Position numbers and translations under genes: made by a program. DNA of 64,000 bases from Hyaloperonospora brassicae (taxonomy: Eukaryota > Oomycota > Peronosporomycetes > Peronosporales > Peronosporaceae). This document shows positions 13,362-21,839 of this stretch, piece after piece. How positions within the stretch are numbered: the stretch's first letter is position 1; each line of letters starts with the position of its first letter. The notes under the pieces were generated by a model, which ran no database searches, had not been told where the DNA came from, and worked only from the letters and a program-made list of their open reading frames with translations. Location: contig CANTFL010000137.1 in the NCBI GenBank assembly GCA_947650285.1, forward strand, positions 372,001-436,000, written 5' to 3'.

Positions 13362-13759
13362 TGTAACGGGGAAGCCCGTTACATGTAATTGTCACTTTAA
13401 AAAGAAAGTGACAATAAAGAATATTAAGATGAATATTGTTTAAAAAATATCACCGATAGTGGTGATATAATGATAAAGCGACCAAAGTGTCTGCTCATTA
13501 ATTAATATCTTGACGATATCAACCCACCAATCGCCGCAGGACGCGCGCAATGAGTGGTGACGATACGTCATCAGACACTCATTAATATTGACATAATTAA
13601 GTCAGATCAAACAGATAGACAGTAGCAAAAAGACTTAATTATATTAATCAAAACAGTTTTCCTCTTTCCCTATCTACGCTTCCTCGTTTGCCGCGTGTAC
13701 GTCTGTCGGGGCACCCAAATCTCTTGCGTTAAGCTCACGCAAGGGTGTGCCCCGTTACA
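13362..13759 (+). repeat. Gypsy-A 5' LTR
   Basis: The LTR is 398 bp, starting TGTAACGGGG and ending CCCCGTTACA, a 10-bp terminal inverted repeat. Its first 22 bases also fold back on themselves (TGTAACGGG, four bases, CCCGTTACA). A CCACCAATCGC / GCGCGCAATGAGTGG block near 13524-13559 is kept in all related LTRs in the window. The LTR should carry the element's promoter and polyadenylation signal. Confidence 0.93.
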
Positions 13760-13761
13760 GC

Positions 13762-13779
13762 TGGTAGCACTTTGTAGTC
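13762..13779 (+). promoter_or_regulatory. Gypsy-A primer-binding site
   Basis: TGGTAGCACTTTGTAGTC begins two bases after the 5' LTR. The TGGTAGC start matches the complement of the 3' end of a tRNA, as in Ty3-type elements primed by initiator Met-tRNA. Only the first seven or eight bases support that identity. Gypsy-B has TGGTGTCACTTTGTAGTC at the same place. Confidence 0.6.
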
Positions 13780-13803
13780 CTTCCAAGGACCACAACATCC
13801 AAC

Positions 13804-14964
13804 ATGAACATGTTGGATGATGAAGAAACCTTTCATGCCACGCGTGAAGGGTTCAACCATTTGAGTGACATCGAATGGAGTGCGGTAGAACGAATGAGTT
13901 CTACCGTAGGTGAGCTCGCCATAAGCGCCATGTTGGAATCTCTAGACAGAGACCAACAACATGCCGCTATAGCCAAGTTCATCCAAAATGAACTTGTCGC
14001 CGAAAGGGAAAAGGTAGCCTTGCTTCACCAGCAAGGCTCTCAACAGGCCGAGCAGTTGAGAGAACTCGGTGCTCAACAGACAGAGCTGTTGAGACAGCAG
14101 CAATTCCATGCTGCTGTGGGCGGGACGGCACATGCGCGTCGTCCCGAGGTCATGAAGGTTGACATCTCCAAGTACAGAGGGGTCCCGGAGGACTCCCTGA
14201 TACTGTGGTTCGTCGAACTCGACAGAGCCAAAAAGTCTCTTCGCTTTGACGATGAGCAAATGAAACTCACATTTGCTCAGAACCACTTGGCAGGTCGTGT
14301 CAAAACTTGGGCCTTAAGGCTCGAGAGTAGCGACCCACATGTGTTTAGGTCGCTAGATGACTTCAAGTCCCGGCTCAGATAAATGTTTAAGCCGCCACGG
14401 GATGAGTTCAGGGCTCTTTCAGAGCTCCTGAAACTCAAGCGGGGTAAGCGTGATGTGCACGCTTACGCACAACATATACGACTCCTTGCGAGTAGTATAA
14501 CTGCTAACCCAGCTCATGAACACACGTTGATTACGGTGTTCATGCAAGGGCTCGCACCAGGGCCCGTCAGGAGCCACCTGTTCCGCCTTGAGCTGAATAC
14601 GCTGAAAGAGGCGATATCAGCCGCGGAACAGGAAGAATTTAGCATGAGTTAGGCTCATGCTAGCTCAAACTCTTATCGTCCACTAAGACGACAAGAGTCC
14701 GGAGGTCCAGAACCAATGGACCTCTGCTATGTTGAGAGCGAGAGACCTCGCTCTTCAAATAACAAGCGATTGCTGAAGTGCAATAGCTGTCAGAAGCTGG
14801 GGCACTACGCATACGAGTGTAGTGCTCCACGCCCAGTACCAAACAGTACTAAGAGAAATGGACGACCATTCGCCAAAAGGGCAATGGGCGTGGGTCCAGC
14901 GCTGTTGCGAAGCTGCAACAGCGGAACGGACCATAAAAAAATGGTCTGGGTCAGTAGGTGCTAA
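13804..14964 (+). pseudogene. gag: Gypsy-A gag (capsid and nucleocapsid), broken
   Basis: This is the structural protein of the retrotransposon particle. The frame starts at ATG 13804, 45 bp after the LTR, and holds a Gln-rich coiled stretch (QQGSQQAEQL), a retrotransposon gag/capsid domain (about codons 115-280) and a zinc knuckle CNSCQKLGHYAYEC (CX2CX4HX4C) near 14779-14820. Stops interrupt it at 14380-14382 (TAA; gypsy-B has CAA there) and at 14650-14652 (TAG; the same codon is TAG in gypsy-B). A one-base deletion near 14876-14884 relative to gypsy-B shifts the tail. The TAA looks like an ordinary nonsense mutation. The shared TAG is odd and is discussed in the findings. Confidence 0.88.
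14936..14942 (+). promoter_or_regulatory. Possible -1 frameshift site between gag and pol
   Basis: AAAAAAT lies just before the gag stop. In the ancestral gag frame inferred by comparison with gypsy-B it reads A AAA AAT, a slippery heptamer, and pol continues in the -1 frame. The same heptamer is at 58317-58323 in gypsy-B. Each copy has a different lesion close by, so function cannot be judged from either one alone. Confidence 0.4.
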
Positions 14965-15907
14965 GCGCCCTACTGATCCAGCAACCTCAAGAGAATTTGC
15001 AAATCTCTTGACGAAAGTTGCTCCAGACACACAGTCATTGTGTGTCTCTGCACCTGGTGATGAAGTTTCGCTCATCACCTTGAAGTTGGAAGTGACAAAA
15101 TATATGTCACTTCGTGCCCTAGTAGACTGTGGGGCGTCGAACACCTTTGTTTGTCGCCAGTCGCTAGAGGGTCGTAGGCTCAAGTTCATTGAGCGCGACA
15201 TTCCCCTCACAAGGATCACGGTGCGCCTTGCAACAGGCGCATCGATTACCGTTAAGAAACGTGTAGTGAGAATCTAGTACACGTTAGAGGGCGAACAGTA
15301 CGACGATGATTTCATCGTACCAGATCTGGATGACAAATTTGATGTCATCCTGGGATTGCCTTGGCTCAGAAGGTACGAGCCAAGAGTGAGCTGGCAGCAT
15401 CGATCCGTGAAGACGCCTGCCGCTTGTTCATCAGATCGCCATCTGATGAACGTCTTGGAGCGTCCACAAGCGTGTGGATGTACTGCAGGTGAGTGCAATG
15501 GCCTCACTTGCGGTACGGTCGTTAGCACGACTGCACAAGACCTCAGTGTAGTTGATCACAACACTGCGGAGCAAGATCCCGGCGGCTGTACAGAAGTACA
15601 GGCGGAGCCAAAGGTCCACCGCTCGAAGAAGTCGAGTGGACCGGGACATGGATGTATGCCTAGCGGACCACATCCTAGACAGAAGAAACCTGTTGCCATC
15701 AGGGGTCAACACGGTCATCCCAGGTCGACTGTAGAGTCTACCGAAAAGGGCCAGTCCCTGAATGTGGTTGCACAGCCACAGTCAAAGGACGTGGAGGAAA
15801 TAAGTCCCACATTCAAGAGGAAGGATTGCCTCTTGAGGTACATGTTGAGAGAACAGGCTCTCAACAAGATTTGGAAACAAGTTCTCAGGAAGAAACTGAG
15901 ACGTTGA
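14943..15907 (+). pseudogene. pol: Gypsy-A pol: aspartic protease region
   Basis: This is the retroviral-type aspartic protease that would process Gag-Pol. The catalytic motif is D-C-G-A at 15125-15136 (ALVDCGASNTFV); Cys replaces the usual Ser/Thr, as in many gypsy elements. A second conserved segment is DVILGLPWLRRY near 15340-15376. The frame has one stop at 15275-15277 (TAG, where gypsy-B reads CAC). After it comes a poorly conserved linker, and the frame ends at TGA 15905-15907, which gypsy-B also has. The continuation into reverse transcriptase is in another frame from about 15826. Confidence 0.85.
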
Positions 15908-17203
15908 ACGTCTTGGTCAATGACGGATCAAGCATAGGCGCTTATATGCTGGATCGGATTGTGCCTCCGAAGTTAACTTCGAAGATAACTCAATTGCCAA
16001 CGCTAGAACCAAAACAGTTCTTGCGCGATCTGCGTAGTGGCAAAGTCAAGCAGATCTGCATACTCGTCACAGAGGACGAGTATGTGGCCGATATTCGGTC
16101 GGCATCAGTATTTGCTAAGAACGAACGGGTTCTATGCAGCTCATCGATGGACGAAAGTGTCCTCGATGAGAAGACTCGGATTAAGCGATACACGTCTCAA
16201 TCCTGGGAGTCACTTCAGGTGAATCCTTTGTATAAGGATTTGATCAAATTCAAGGATGTGTTCCCTGAATCCGTACCTTGCGAGTTGCCTAAGGATAAAG
16301 GCACTCGACACGAGATCGAGCTCAAACCGGGCTCGAAGTACTGTGTCATGAAGCAGTGGCCACTGCCTCGTGAACAAGTACTAGCGATCGACAAGTTCTT
16401 TGCCGATCGCTTAGCAGCGGTCCATGTGATGGAATCAACATCCCTCAGAGATCTCCGACCTTCTGTGTGCGAAAGGCCACAGGAGGGTGGCGGATAGTGT
16501 ACGCATTCAACAAATTTAATGCTGCAACGATACCAGCTCAGATGCCGATACCGAGGAAGGAAGTAATCATAGATGGTTTGTCAAAGAGTACCATCTTTTC
16601 GTCCATGGATCTGATGGATGGATTCTATCCGATCCTCATGCGTGAACGGGACATCCCGTACATGGCAGTGAGCACCCCCTGCGGTATGTTGTGGGAGTGG
16701 CTAGTGATGCCACAGAGTCTGAATAATGCCCCTGCTACTTTCAACAGATGTGTGACAAATCTGTTGAGACCGGTGCGAGACTTCGCACCGAGTTACTTCG
16801 ACGATGTGTTCGTCCAAAGCCGAGCTATGGACGGAAAGACGGACGTTGAAGTTCACAGAACTCACGTTCGTCAAGTCCTATAACTTATGCGCAAGCATAA
16901 GTTGTACGCAAATCTCAAGAAGTGTATCTTCGCGGCTAGCAAAATACCACTTCTTGAGTGCATCGTGGGTAAACACGGCGTACGCCCTGATCCCGAAAAG
17001 ATCATGGCGATCACCGAATGTCCAGTGCCAGTCGATGTCAAGGGACTTCGAAAGTTCCTTCGGCTAGCGGCGTACTTGCACAAGTACTCAGGCAACTACG
17101 CCGAAATGACGTTACATCTTTCTTGTTTACTCAAGAAAAATGTCAAGTGGTCATGGAACGCTGAGCGCCAGCGCTCCTTCGAAGGATCAAGCGGAGCTTG
17201 ATG
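15826..17203 (+). pseudogene. pol: Gypsy-A pol: reverse transcriptase
   Basis: This is an RNA-dependent DNA polymerase. The first part (to about 16463) is in one frame, and a one-base deletion near 16440-16462 relative to gypsy-B moves the rest to another frame (16467-17201). Recognisable blocks are the entry segment WPLPREQVLAIDKFF, the WRIVYAFNKFNAAT block, FSSMDLMDGFYPI (motif A) and the catalytic YFDD at 16794-16805 (motif C). A TAA at 16881-16883 replaces CAA of gypsy-B. The thumb/connection part (KKCIFAASKIPLLECIVGKHG) ends near 17201, where the frame changes again into RNase H. Confidence 0.92.
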
Positions 17204-17746
17204 CAGTCGCCGATATTGGAGATTGCAGATCAGGACAGACCATTTCATGTGGTCTGTGACGCCAGTGGTTTTGCAACCGGCGGTGCGTTGATGAAGTATG
17301 ATGCAGATGACGCGAAGCGCGTTATCTGTTATCAGTCGCGTCAGCTGCAAGCGTCTGAGCGCGAATTCCCAGTGCATGACAAGGAACTCCTTGCCATGAA
17401 ATATGCACTGGCTAAGTTTCGCGTCTATCACCTCGGAGATAGACCGTTTGTTGTTTATACGGACCATGCGTCACTACGCGCGGCCGTAAACAGCCTACAC
17501 TTCTTGCAGAGGATGGCGAGGTGGCCATTTTTCTTCGCGGAGTACAACTTCTCCGTGGACTATAAGCCAGGAAGACTCAATGTCGTCGCTAATGCGCTTT
17601 CGCGCCAGCACGATTCCGAGCCGGTCGCACAATCCAAAAGTGAGGATAAGCCCACTGTTTCTTCACTTACAGTCAGTGTTTTGTCGTCAAGCTTACTTGA
17701 CGACATACGGAACGCGTACGCAAAAGATGAGGATCTTCTGCGATAG
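17198..17746 (+). pseudogene. pol: Gypsy-A pol: RNase H
   Basis: This is the RNase H domain that degrades the RNA of the RNA-DNA hybrid. Visible landmarks are VVCDASGFATGGAL (first catalytic Asp), SREFPVHDKELLAMKYAL-like helix residues (Glu), VVYTDHASL (second Asp) and the C-terminal YKPGRLNVVANALSR block typical of gypsy RNase H. The frame is open for 182 codons and ends at TAG 17744-17746, where gypsy-B reads TTG. The integrase continues in the same frame straight after, so this stop is a nonsense mutation in one long pol frame. Confidence 0.92.
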
Positions 17747-18619
17747 ATGGATAATCTGGTGAATTCATCCAGTGAATCATTGAGAGATTTACCGACTTTG
17801 TACCGATCCTCATCAGATCGGTACACAACGCGTACCGGACTGTTGTATTATACAGCCGTTGACTGCGACACGCCTCGTGTCGTCGTCCCCACTCATACTG
17901 ATTTGCGTTTACGCATCATGTATGAGTGTCACGATGCCCCAACAGGTGGCCATCGTGGGAGAGAAAAGACTTACCTCACGGTAAGTCGTGACATTTACTG
18001 TCCACGCCAGTATAAGTTTGTACGCAAGTACATACGTGCTTGCGAAGTTTGTCAACGAGTGTAGCCTAGTCCTTCATCCCGTGCACTTTATCAACCTCTA
18101 CCGGTCGCGGCAGAGTGCTGGCAGTCCGGATTAATGGACTTCGTCTTCGAGTTTCCCGAAGACGCTCACTAGAATAATGGTATTCTTGTGTTCGTTGATC
18201 GGTTCAGCAAGATGGTCCATCTTGCTGCTGTACCCGAGTCGATCAAGGCTCAAGGTTGGGCTCGTGTCTTTCTCGACGCAGTCTTTGGGCTCTACGGATT
18301 ACCCCGTGAACTCGTATCCGACCGTGACCCTCGGTTCACGGCGGCATTTTGGCAAACCGTGTTCCGTTCTCTTGGAACACGGTTGAAGATGTCTAGTTCT
18401 GACCATCCCGAAACAGATGGTCAGACGGAACGTGCGAACCGTGTCCTTGAATACATTTTTCGAGGATACGTCCACTCGTTTTCGATTTGTAGCGAATTCC
18501 TCCCAATGGTGGAATTCGCCATCAACCTTCCGGTGCATGCGTCATCAACGCACACATTGTTTTACGTTAATGACTTACGCCATCCACGTGTTCCAGACCT
18601 TCTAGAGTATGACTCGTAA
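17747..18619 (+). pseudogene. pol: Gypsy-A pol: integrase, zinc-binding and catalytic core
   Basis: The integrase inserts the cDNA copy. The N-terminal HHCC zinc-binding part is seen as CHDAPTGGHRG followed by CEVCQ. The core has the first Asp in VDRFSKMVH, the second in LVSDRDPRF and the Glu in DGQTERANR, which completes the DDE triad. TAG codons at 18062-18064 (AAG in gypsy-B) and near 18170-18172 (AAA in gypsy-B) interrupt the frame. It ends at TAA 18617-18619, and the downstream acidic linker is in another frame. Confidence 0.92.
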
Positions 18620-18860
18620 GAAAGGAGGAGGAGGGACTCGCTCGAGCAAAAACCGTTCTGGCTCTTGCTCTTCACGTGTCGACAATGTCGACATCGATGA
18701 AGAAGATCAACTCAATAATAGCGACAACGCTATTATTGACTCGGAAGATGATGACGATGCTGGTATATTCAGCATCGCCAACGATCATTCCAGAGAGGAA
18801 GAAGACAACCTCGCTGAAGAAGAGAACAATCTCTTAGCAGTGCGACACGAAGCGCACTGA
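18609..18860 (+). pseudogene. pol: Gypsy-A pol: acidic linker after integrase core
   Basis: This 83-codon open piece is rich in Asp and Glu (NNSDNAIIDSEDDDDAGIF). Gypsy-B has a similar acidic piece (HLNNSDDAQIESEDDDD) after its integrase core, so it belongs to the polyprotein and is not a separate gene. Sequence after 18860 is frameshifted up to the GPF/Y-like module. Confidence 0.6.
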
Positions 18861-18940
18861 AAAACACAACAACGAGTCAGCAGAGAACTTCCCCCTGACT
18901 CGAGAAGCTGTAGTCCGTTTCGTTCCGGACCCCATCGCAA

Positions 18941-19819
18941 ATGCGGTGGACCTTACAGAAACGGAACGCAGACAAGAATGGAAGAGCAAATGTTCTTTCA
19001 TTTGATGTTAATGACCTAATACTACTGTCTACGGTAAACTTACCTGGACATGCAGTCACTAGTGTCGGTAGTAGTAAACAACTGCCGATATACATTGGGT
19101 CATTTCGAGTGTTGCATCGCAAGGGCAATGCATACACGATCAAATTGCCTCGCAGGATCCGCACGCATCCTACGTTTTACGTGGGGCGACTCAGACCGTA
19201 CTGTCGGTACGAGCCTTCTTCTTCAGATGAAGATAGCCCCCGCGTTCAAGAACATCCATCAAGTTCTTGCGTTCGCGCTCCTGACGATCCGTCTGGTCGC
19301 GCAGATATGATACCTCGGAACTCAACCGAGATATCTCCCCGCGAGCTGTCGCCAGCTCGCCGAATAGGGAGCGGACATCCCGCTCGACCTGAAGCTGCGC
19401 CGTGGCATAATAGGCGCGATCCTTTGCCCGATCAGCCTCGCGATCCTTGCGGTTCTTCTGCACGGTGTCAGTCAAAGCGTAGCGCCGGTCGCGCTCGTGC
19501 TTCAAGTCATCGCGCAATTCATCGATTGCGAGATCCATCTCGTAAGGGTCGAGATGGTGAGCAGAATCATCTGGAGGAGGTCTTTCCTCCTCCACCACAT
19601 CCTTTAATGGTTGCTCATGGTGATCAACGCTTCCTTGTGGAGCGTATCTTGAGCCACCGTGAAGATTCAGGATCAAGGAGGAGCTACCTCGTCCAGTGGC
19701 GGGGGTATCTACCCTCTTGGAACAGCTGGGATCCCCGCTCTCAGCTGTTGATGGACGTTGAAGGTCTCGTCCGCCAGTATGACGAGACTCATCCGATTGG
19801 CCCTGTGGCCCATCGGTAA
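18941..19819 (+). pseudogene. pol: Gypsy-A pol: integrase C-terminus and chromodomain
   Basis: The frame is open for 292 codons. First comes a GPF/Y-like module (PIYIGSFRVLHRKGNAYTIKL then HPTFYVGRLRPYC). Next is a Pro/Arg/Ser-rich linker of about 130 residues. It ends with a chromodomain, FLVERILSHRED..., YLVQWRGYLPSWNSWDP, with the aromatic positions in place. Chromodomains of this type tether integration to chromatin. The linker and chromodomain lie opposite the antisense frame at 19191-20141. In gypsy-B the sense linker is interrupted while the antisense frame stays open, so the linker may be open mainly because of constraint on the other strand. Confidence 0.85.
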
Positions 19820-20801
19820 ACACGCGTCCTAGACGCTTGTAGACGTATTGCAAGTTTGAAATCGCGTCCCGCATCTCAGCCGAGATGTGTGCCCTTCCCC
19901 AGTGCGAATCAAGGGAATACACGTCGCTCGATGCACGTTGCAAGCTATCGATACAACTCGCACAAGGATCACCCCAAGTGAGGCATGGAATGCCGGCCTC
20001 ACTTGATAAACGATGCAACCGGTACCTGGCTCCGGTTGGAGTTCGCTTTTCGAACCTGAGGCGTGTCGCCTCAAGTTTCTGAAGCCACCCTTCTCCTCCA
20101 AAATTCTTGACGTTTTGGACGAACGCGTTCCACGCAGCCAAAAGCGAGCTCTTGTCACTCTTTTAGTTGGAGTTGTACCATCGATGTCTAAGAAAGACAT
20201 CGAGATAAAAGTCTTTTTCAGCGCGAAAGTTGCTCGCGCTGAAATTTAAGTCGTGAAGCCCGGTCGCATCGAATAAACGGATTCGATGGTGTTGGCTTGT
20301 CCCGTGAGACAAGGTGTTGATGACCTGTTCGGTCAAACGCCACGGCTTCAGATCATCACGCTTCACAGTGGTATTTTTGGCGGTACCACGGTCTTCAGTA
20401 TGACGACGGTTCGCGCCATCGTCATCACGCTCGTGCGAAGGAGCACGAGTCGGCGGTGGTAAGGAGTAATATTCCTCACCATTTTGTTCACTATCATCGT
20501 CACTGCCGAACAGACTGTGACGCAAGTCACGAATCCGTTCGTTCGGCAGTGGCCTTGGCGAACACTGAGGCGTCGCCGGTGATCGAGACGCCTCTGTAGC
20601 ATTGCCCGAGTCAGACACGTCTGACTCGCCAGAGTAGATGACCTCAATGTCGGGGTCATCATGCGCACGCGGTGATGTTCCGCGTGCACCTGCAGCACCT
20701 CTTGCTGCAGGCGAAGAACGAGAAGCAGACGACGAATCGTCTGCCGCAGAAGCTGGCACAGGCACAGACTCTGTGCGCTTTAAGTGGCCCCGCATAGACA
20801 T
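19191..20801 (-). CDS. Antisense gene inside gypsy-A, coiled-coil protein
   Basis: This is one long frame on the strand opposite to gag-pol: ATG at 20801, one in-frame TAA at 20163-20165, then open to 19191 (536 codons in all). Gypsy-B has Tyr at the stop position, so the TAA is a nonsense mutation. The predicted protein has a Ser/Ala/Pro-rich N-terminus, an acidic segment with DIEVIYSGESD, a middle part with a cysteine cluster (IPCLTWGDPCASCID), and a C-terminal charged coiled coil of about 100 residues (ELRDDLKHERDRRYALTD onward). The start lies 131 bp inside the 3' LTR, so an antisense promoter in that LTR could drive it. The function is unknown. Conservation in gypsy-B (52144-54020) is the reason to believe it is a gene. 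Confidence 0.65.
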
Positions 20802-20920
20802 GTTAACTATGCGAGGCAGGTCTTGTTATATATAGAACAGACCCAACAAGTGCTCCCTGTCCCAATGGTGCCCAACGTGTGGCCGCCGTATATTCGATAG
20901 TCACACAGTGACTATCAGTT

Positions 20921-20931
20921 AGGGGGGTTGA
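20921..20931 (+). promoter_or_regulatory. Gypsy-A polypurine tract
   Basis: AGGGGGGTTGA directly precedes the 3' LTR. A purine run at this place primes plus-strand DNA synthesis in LTR retrotransposons. Gypsy-B has AAAGGGGGGTGA in the equivalent position. Confidence 0.75.
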
Positions 20932-21327
20932 TGTAACAGGGTGGCCCGTTACATGTAATTGTCACTTTAAAGAAAGTAACAATAAAGAATATTATGATGA
21001 ATATTTTTTGAGCAATATCACCGATAGTGGTGATATAATGATAAAGCGACCAAAGGGTCTGCTCATTAATTGATATCTTGACGATATCAACCCACCAATC
21101 GCCGCAGGACGCGCGCAATGAGTGGTGACGATACGTCACCAGACACTCATTAATATTGACATAATTAAGTCAGATCAAACAGATAGACAGTAGCAAAAAG
21201 ACTTAATTATATAAATCAAAACAGTTTTCCCTTTTCCCTATCTACGCTTCCTCGTTTGCCGCGTGTACGTCTGTCGGGGCACCCAAATCTCTTGCGTAAT
21301 GCTCACGCAAGGGTGTGCCCCGTTACA
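20932..21327 (+). repeat. Gypsy-A 3' LTR
   Basis: The LTR is 396 bp, starting TGTAACAGGG and ending CCCCGTTACA. It aligns with the 5' LTR with roughly 15 differences by eye, including a short deletion in an A-rich run near its start. It would supply the polyadenylation site of the sense transcript, and is the nearest possible promoter for the antisense gene. Confidence 0.93.
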
Positions 21328-21332
21328 TCTAA

Positions 21333-21620
21333 GGTGTCCTATTAGGTAATAAGAAATAAAGTTCAGCTCCGATTTTGATCCGAAAGACACGTGCCTCTCT
21401 GAGGCAGCTTGTGATATTTTGAGGAGGTAGCAGCGCCTTGATAACGCAGCTAATCCTCGTGCACTCTGGGCGTTGATTCTCTGAATTGTTTGGTCCCCCC
21501 GGAACAGGGACCGTCAGCTCTCTGATCTTGTTGTTGCTTTAAGTTGGGTTCAGTGAATCAAAGTTGCTCGAAGATCGTTAAGTCTTTCTCTGCCTTAAGG
21601 AGGTGTGTAGCTCCGCTACA
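21333..21620 (+). mobile_element. Solo LTR family D, copy 1, right part
   Basis: This is the right 288 bp of the LTR split by gypsy-A. It ends GTGTAGCTCCGCTACA. The sequence AAGTTCAGCTCC...CGAAAGACAC...CCTCTCTGAGG lines up with the reverse complement of 33071-33345. GGTAG at 21621-21625 is the target duplication matching 13167-13171. Confidence 0.85.
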
Positions 21621-21839
21621 GGTAGGTTCCATGGCCGCCAAAGTCTCTTTGATCGCCCCAGCCCTTGACTATCCTTATCGTATCAGTCATTAAGACACCG
21701 GAACAGCCTCGATCGGGCAAACATCGCACTCACACTGTCAGGAAAAATGACATCAAGTGCTAACTTGTGGTCTTCACGTACAAACGGCGGATATGGTCCA
21801 ATGGCATTGAGCCGAAGATAACGTAAGATGGCACCAGAA

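Larger units (their letters stand above)
13362..21327 (+). mobile_element. Gypsy-A, full-length Ty3/gypsy element with chromodomain
   Basis: This 7966-bp element is bounded by LTRs at 13362-13759 and 20932-21327 and flanked by a perfect TCTAA duplication (13357-13361 and 21328-21332). Inside, in order: tRNA primer-binding site, gag with a CCHC knuckle, aspartic protease, reverse transcriptase with YFDD, RNase H, integrase with HHCC and DDE residues, GPF/Y-like module, chromodomain, a long antisense frame, and a polypurine tract. This order is that of Ty3/gypsy, chromovirus type. Several nonsense codons and frameshifts make it non-autonomous as read. The two LTRs differ at roughly 15 positions by eye, so the insertion is moderately old. 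It sits inside solo LTR D. Confidence 0.95.

Noticed and set aside
13942..14286. 114-codon open frame opposite gag of gypsy-A
   Set aside because: It is the mirror of a strongly biased coding strand. The equivalent stretch in gypsy-B does not keep the same frame with conserved residues, unlike the antisense gene at 19191-20801.
14380..14382. Gag TAA as a recoding signal
   Set aside because: Gypsy-B has a sense codon (CAA) here, so it is a private nonsense mutation, unlike the shared TAG at 14650.
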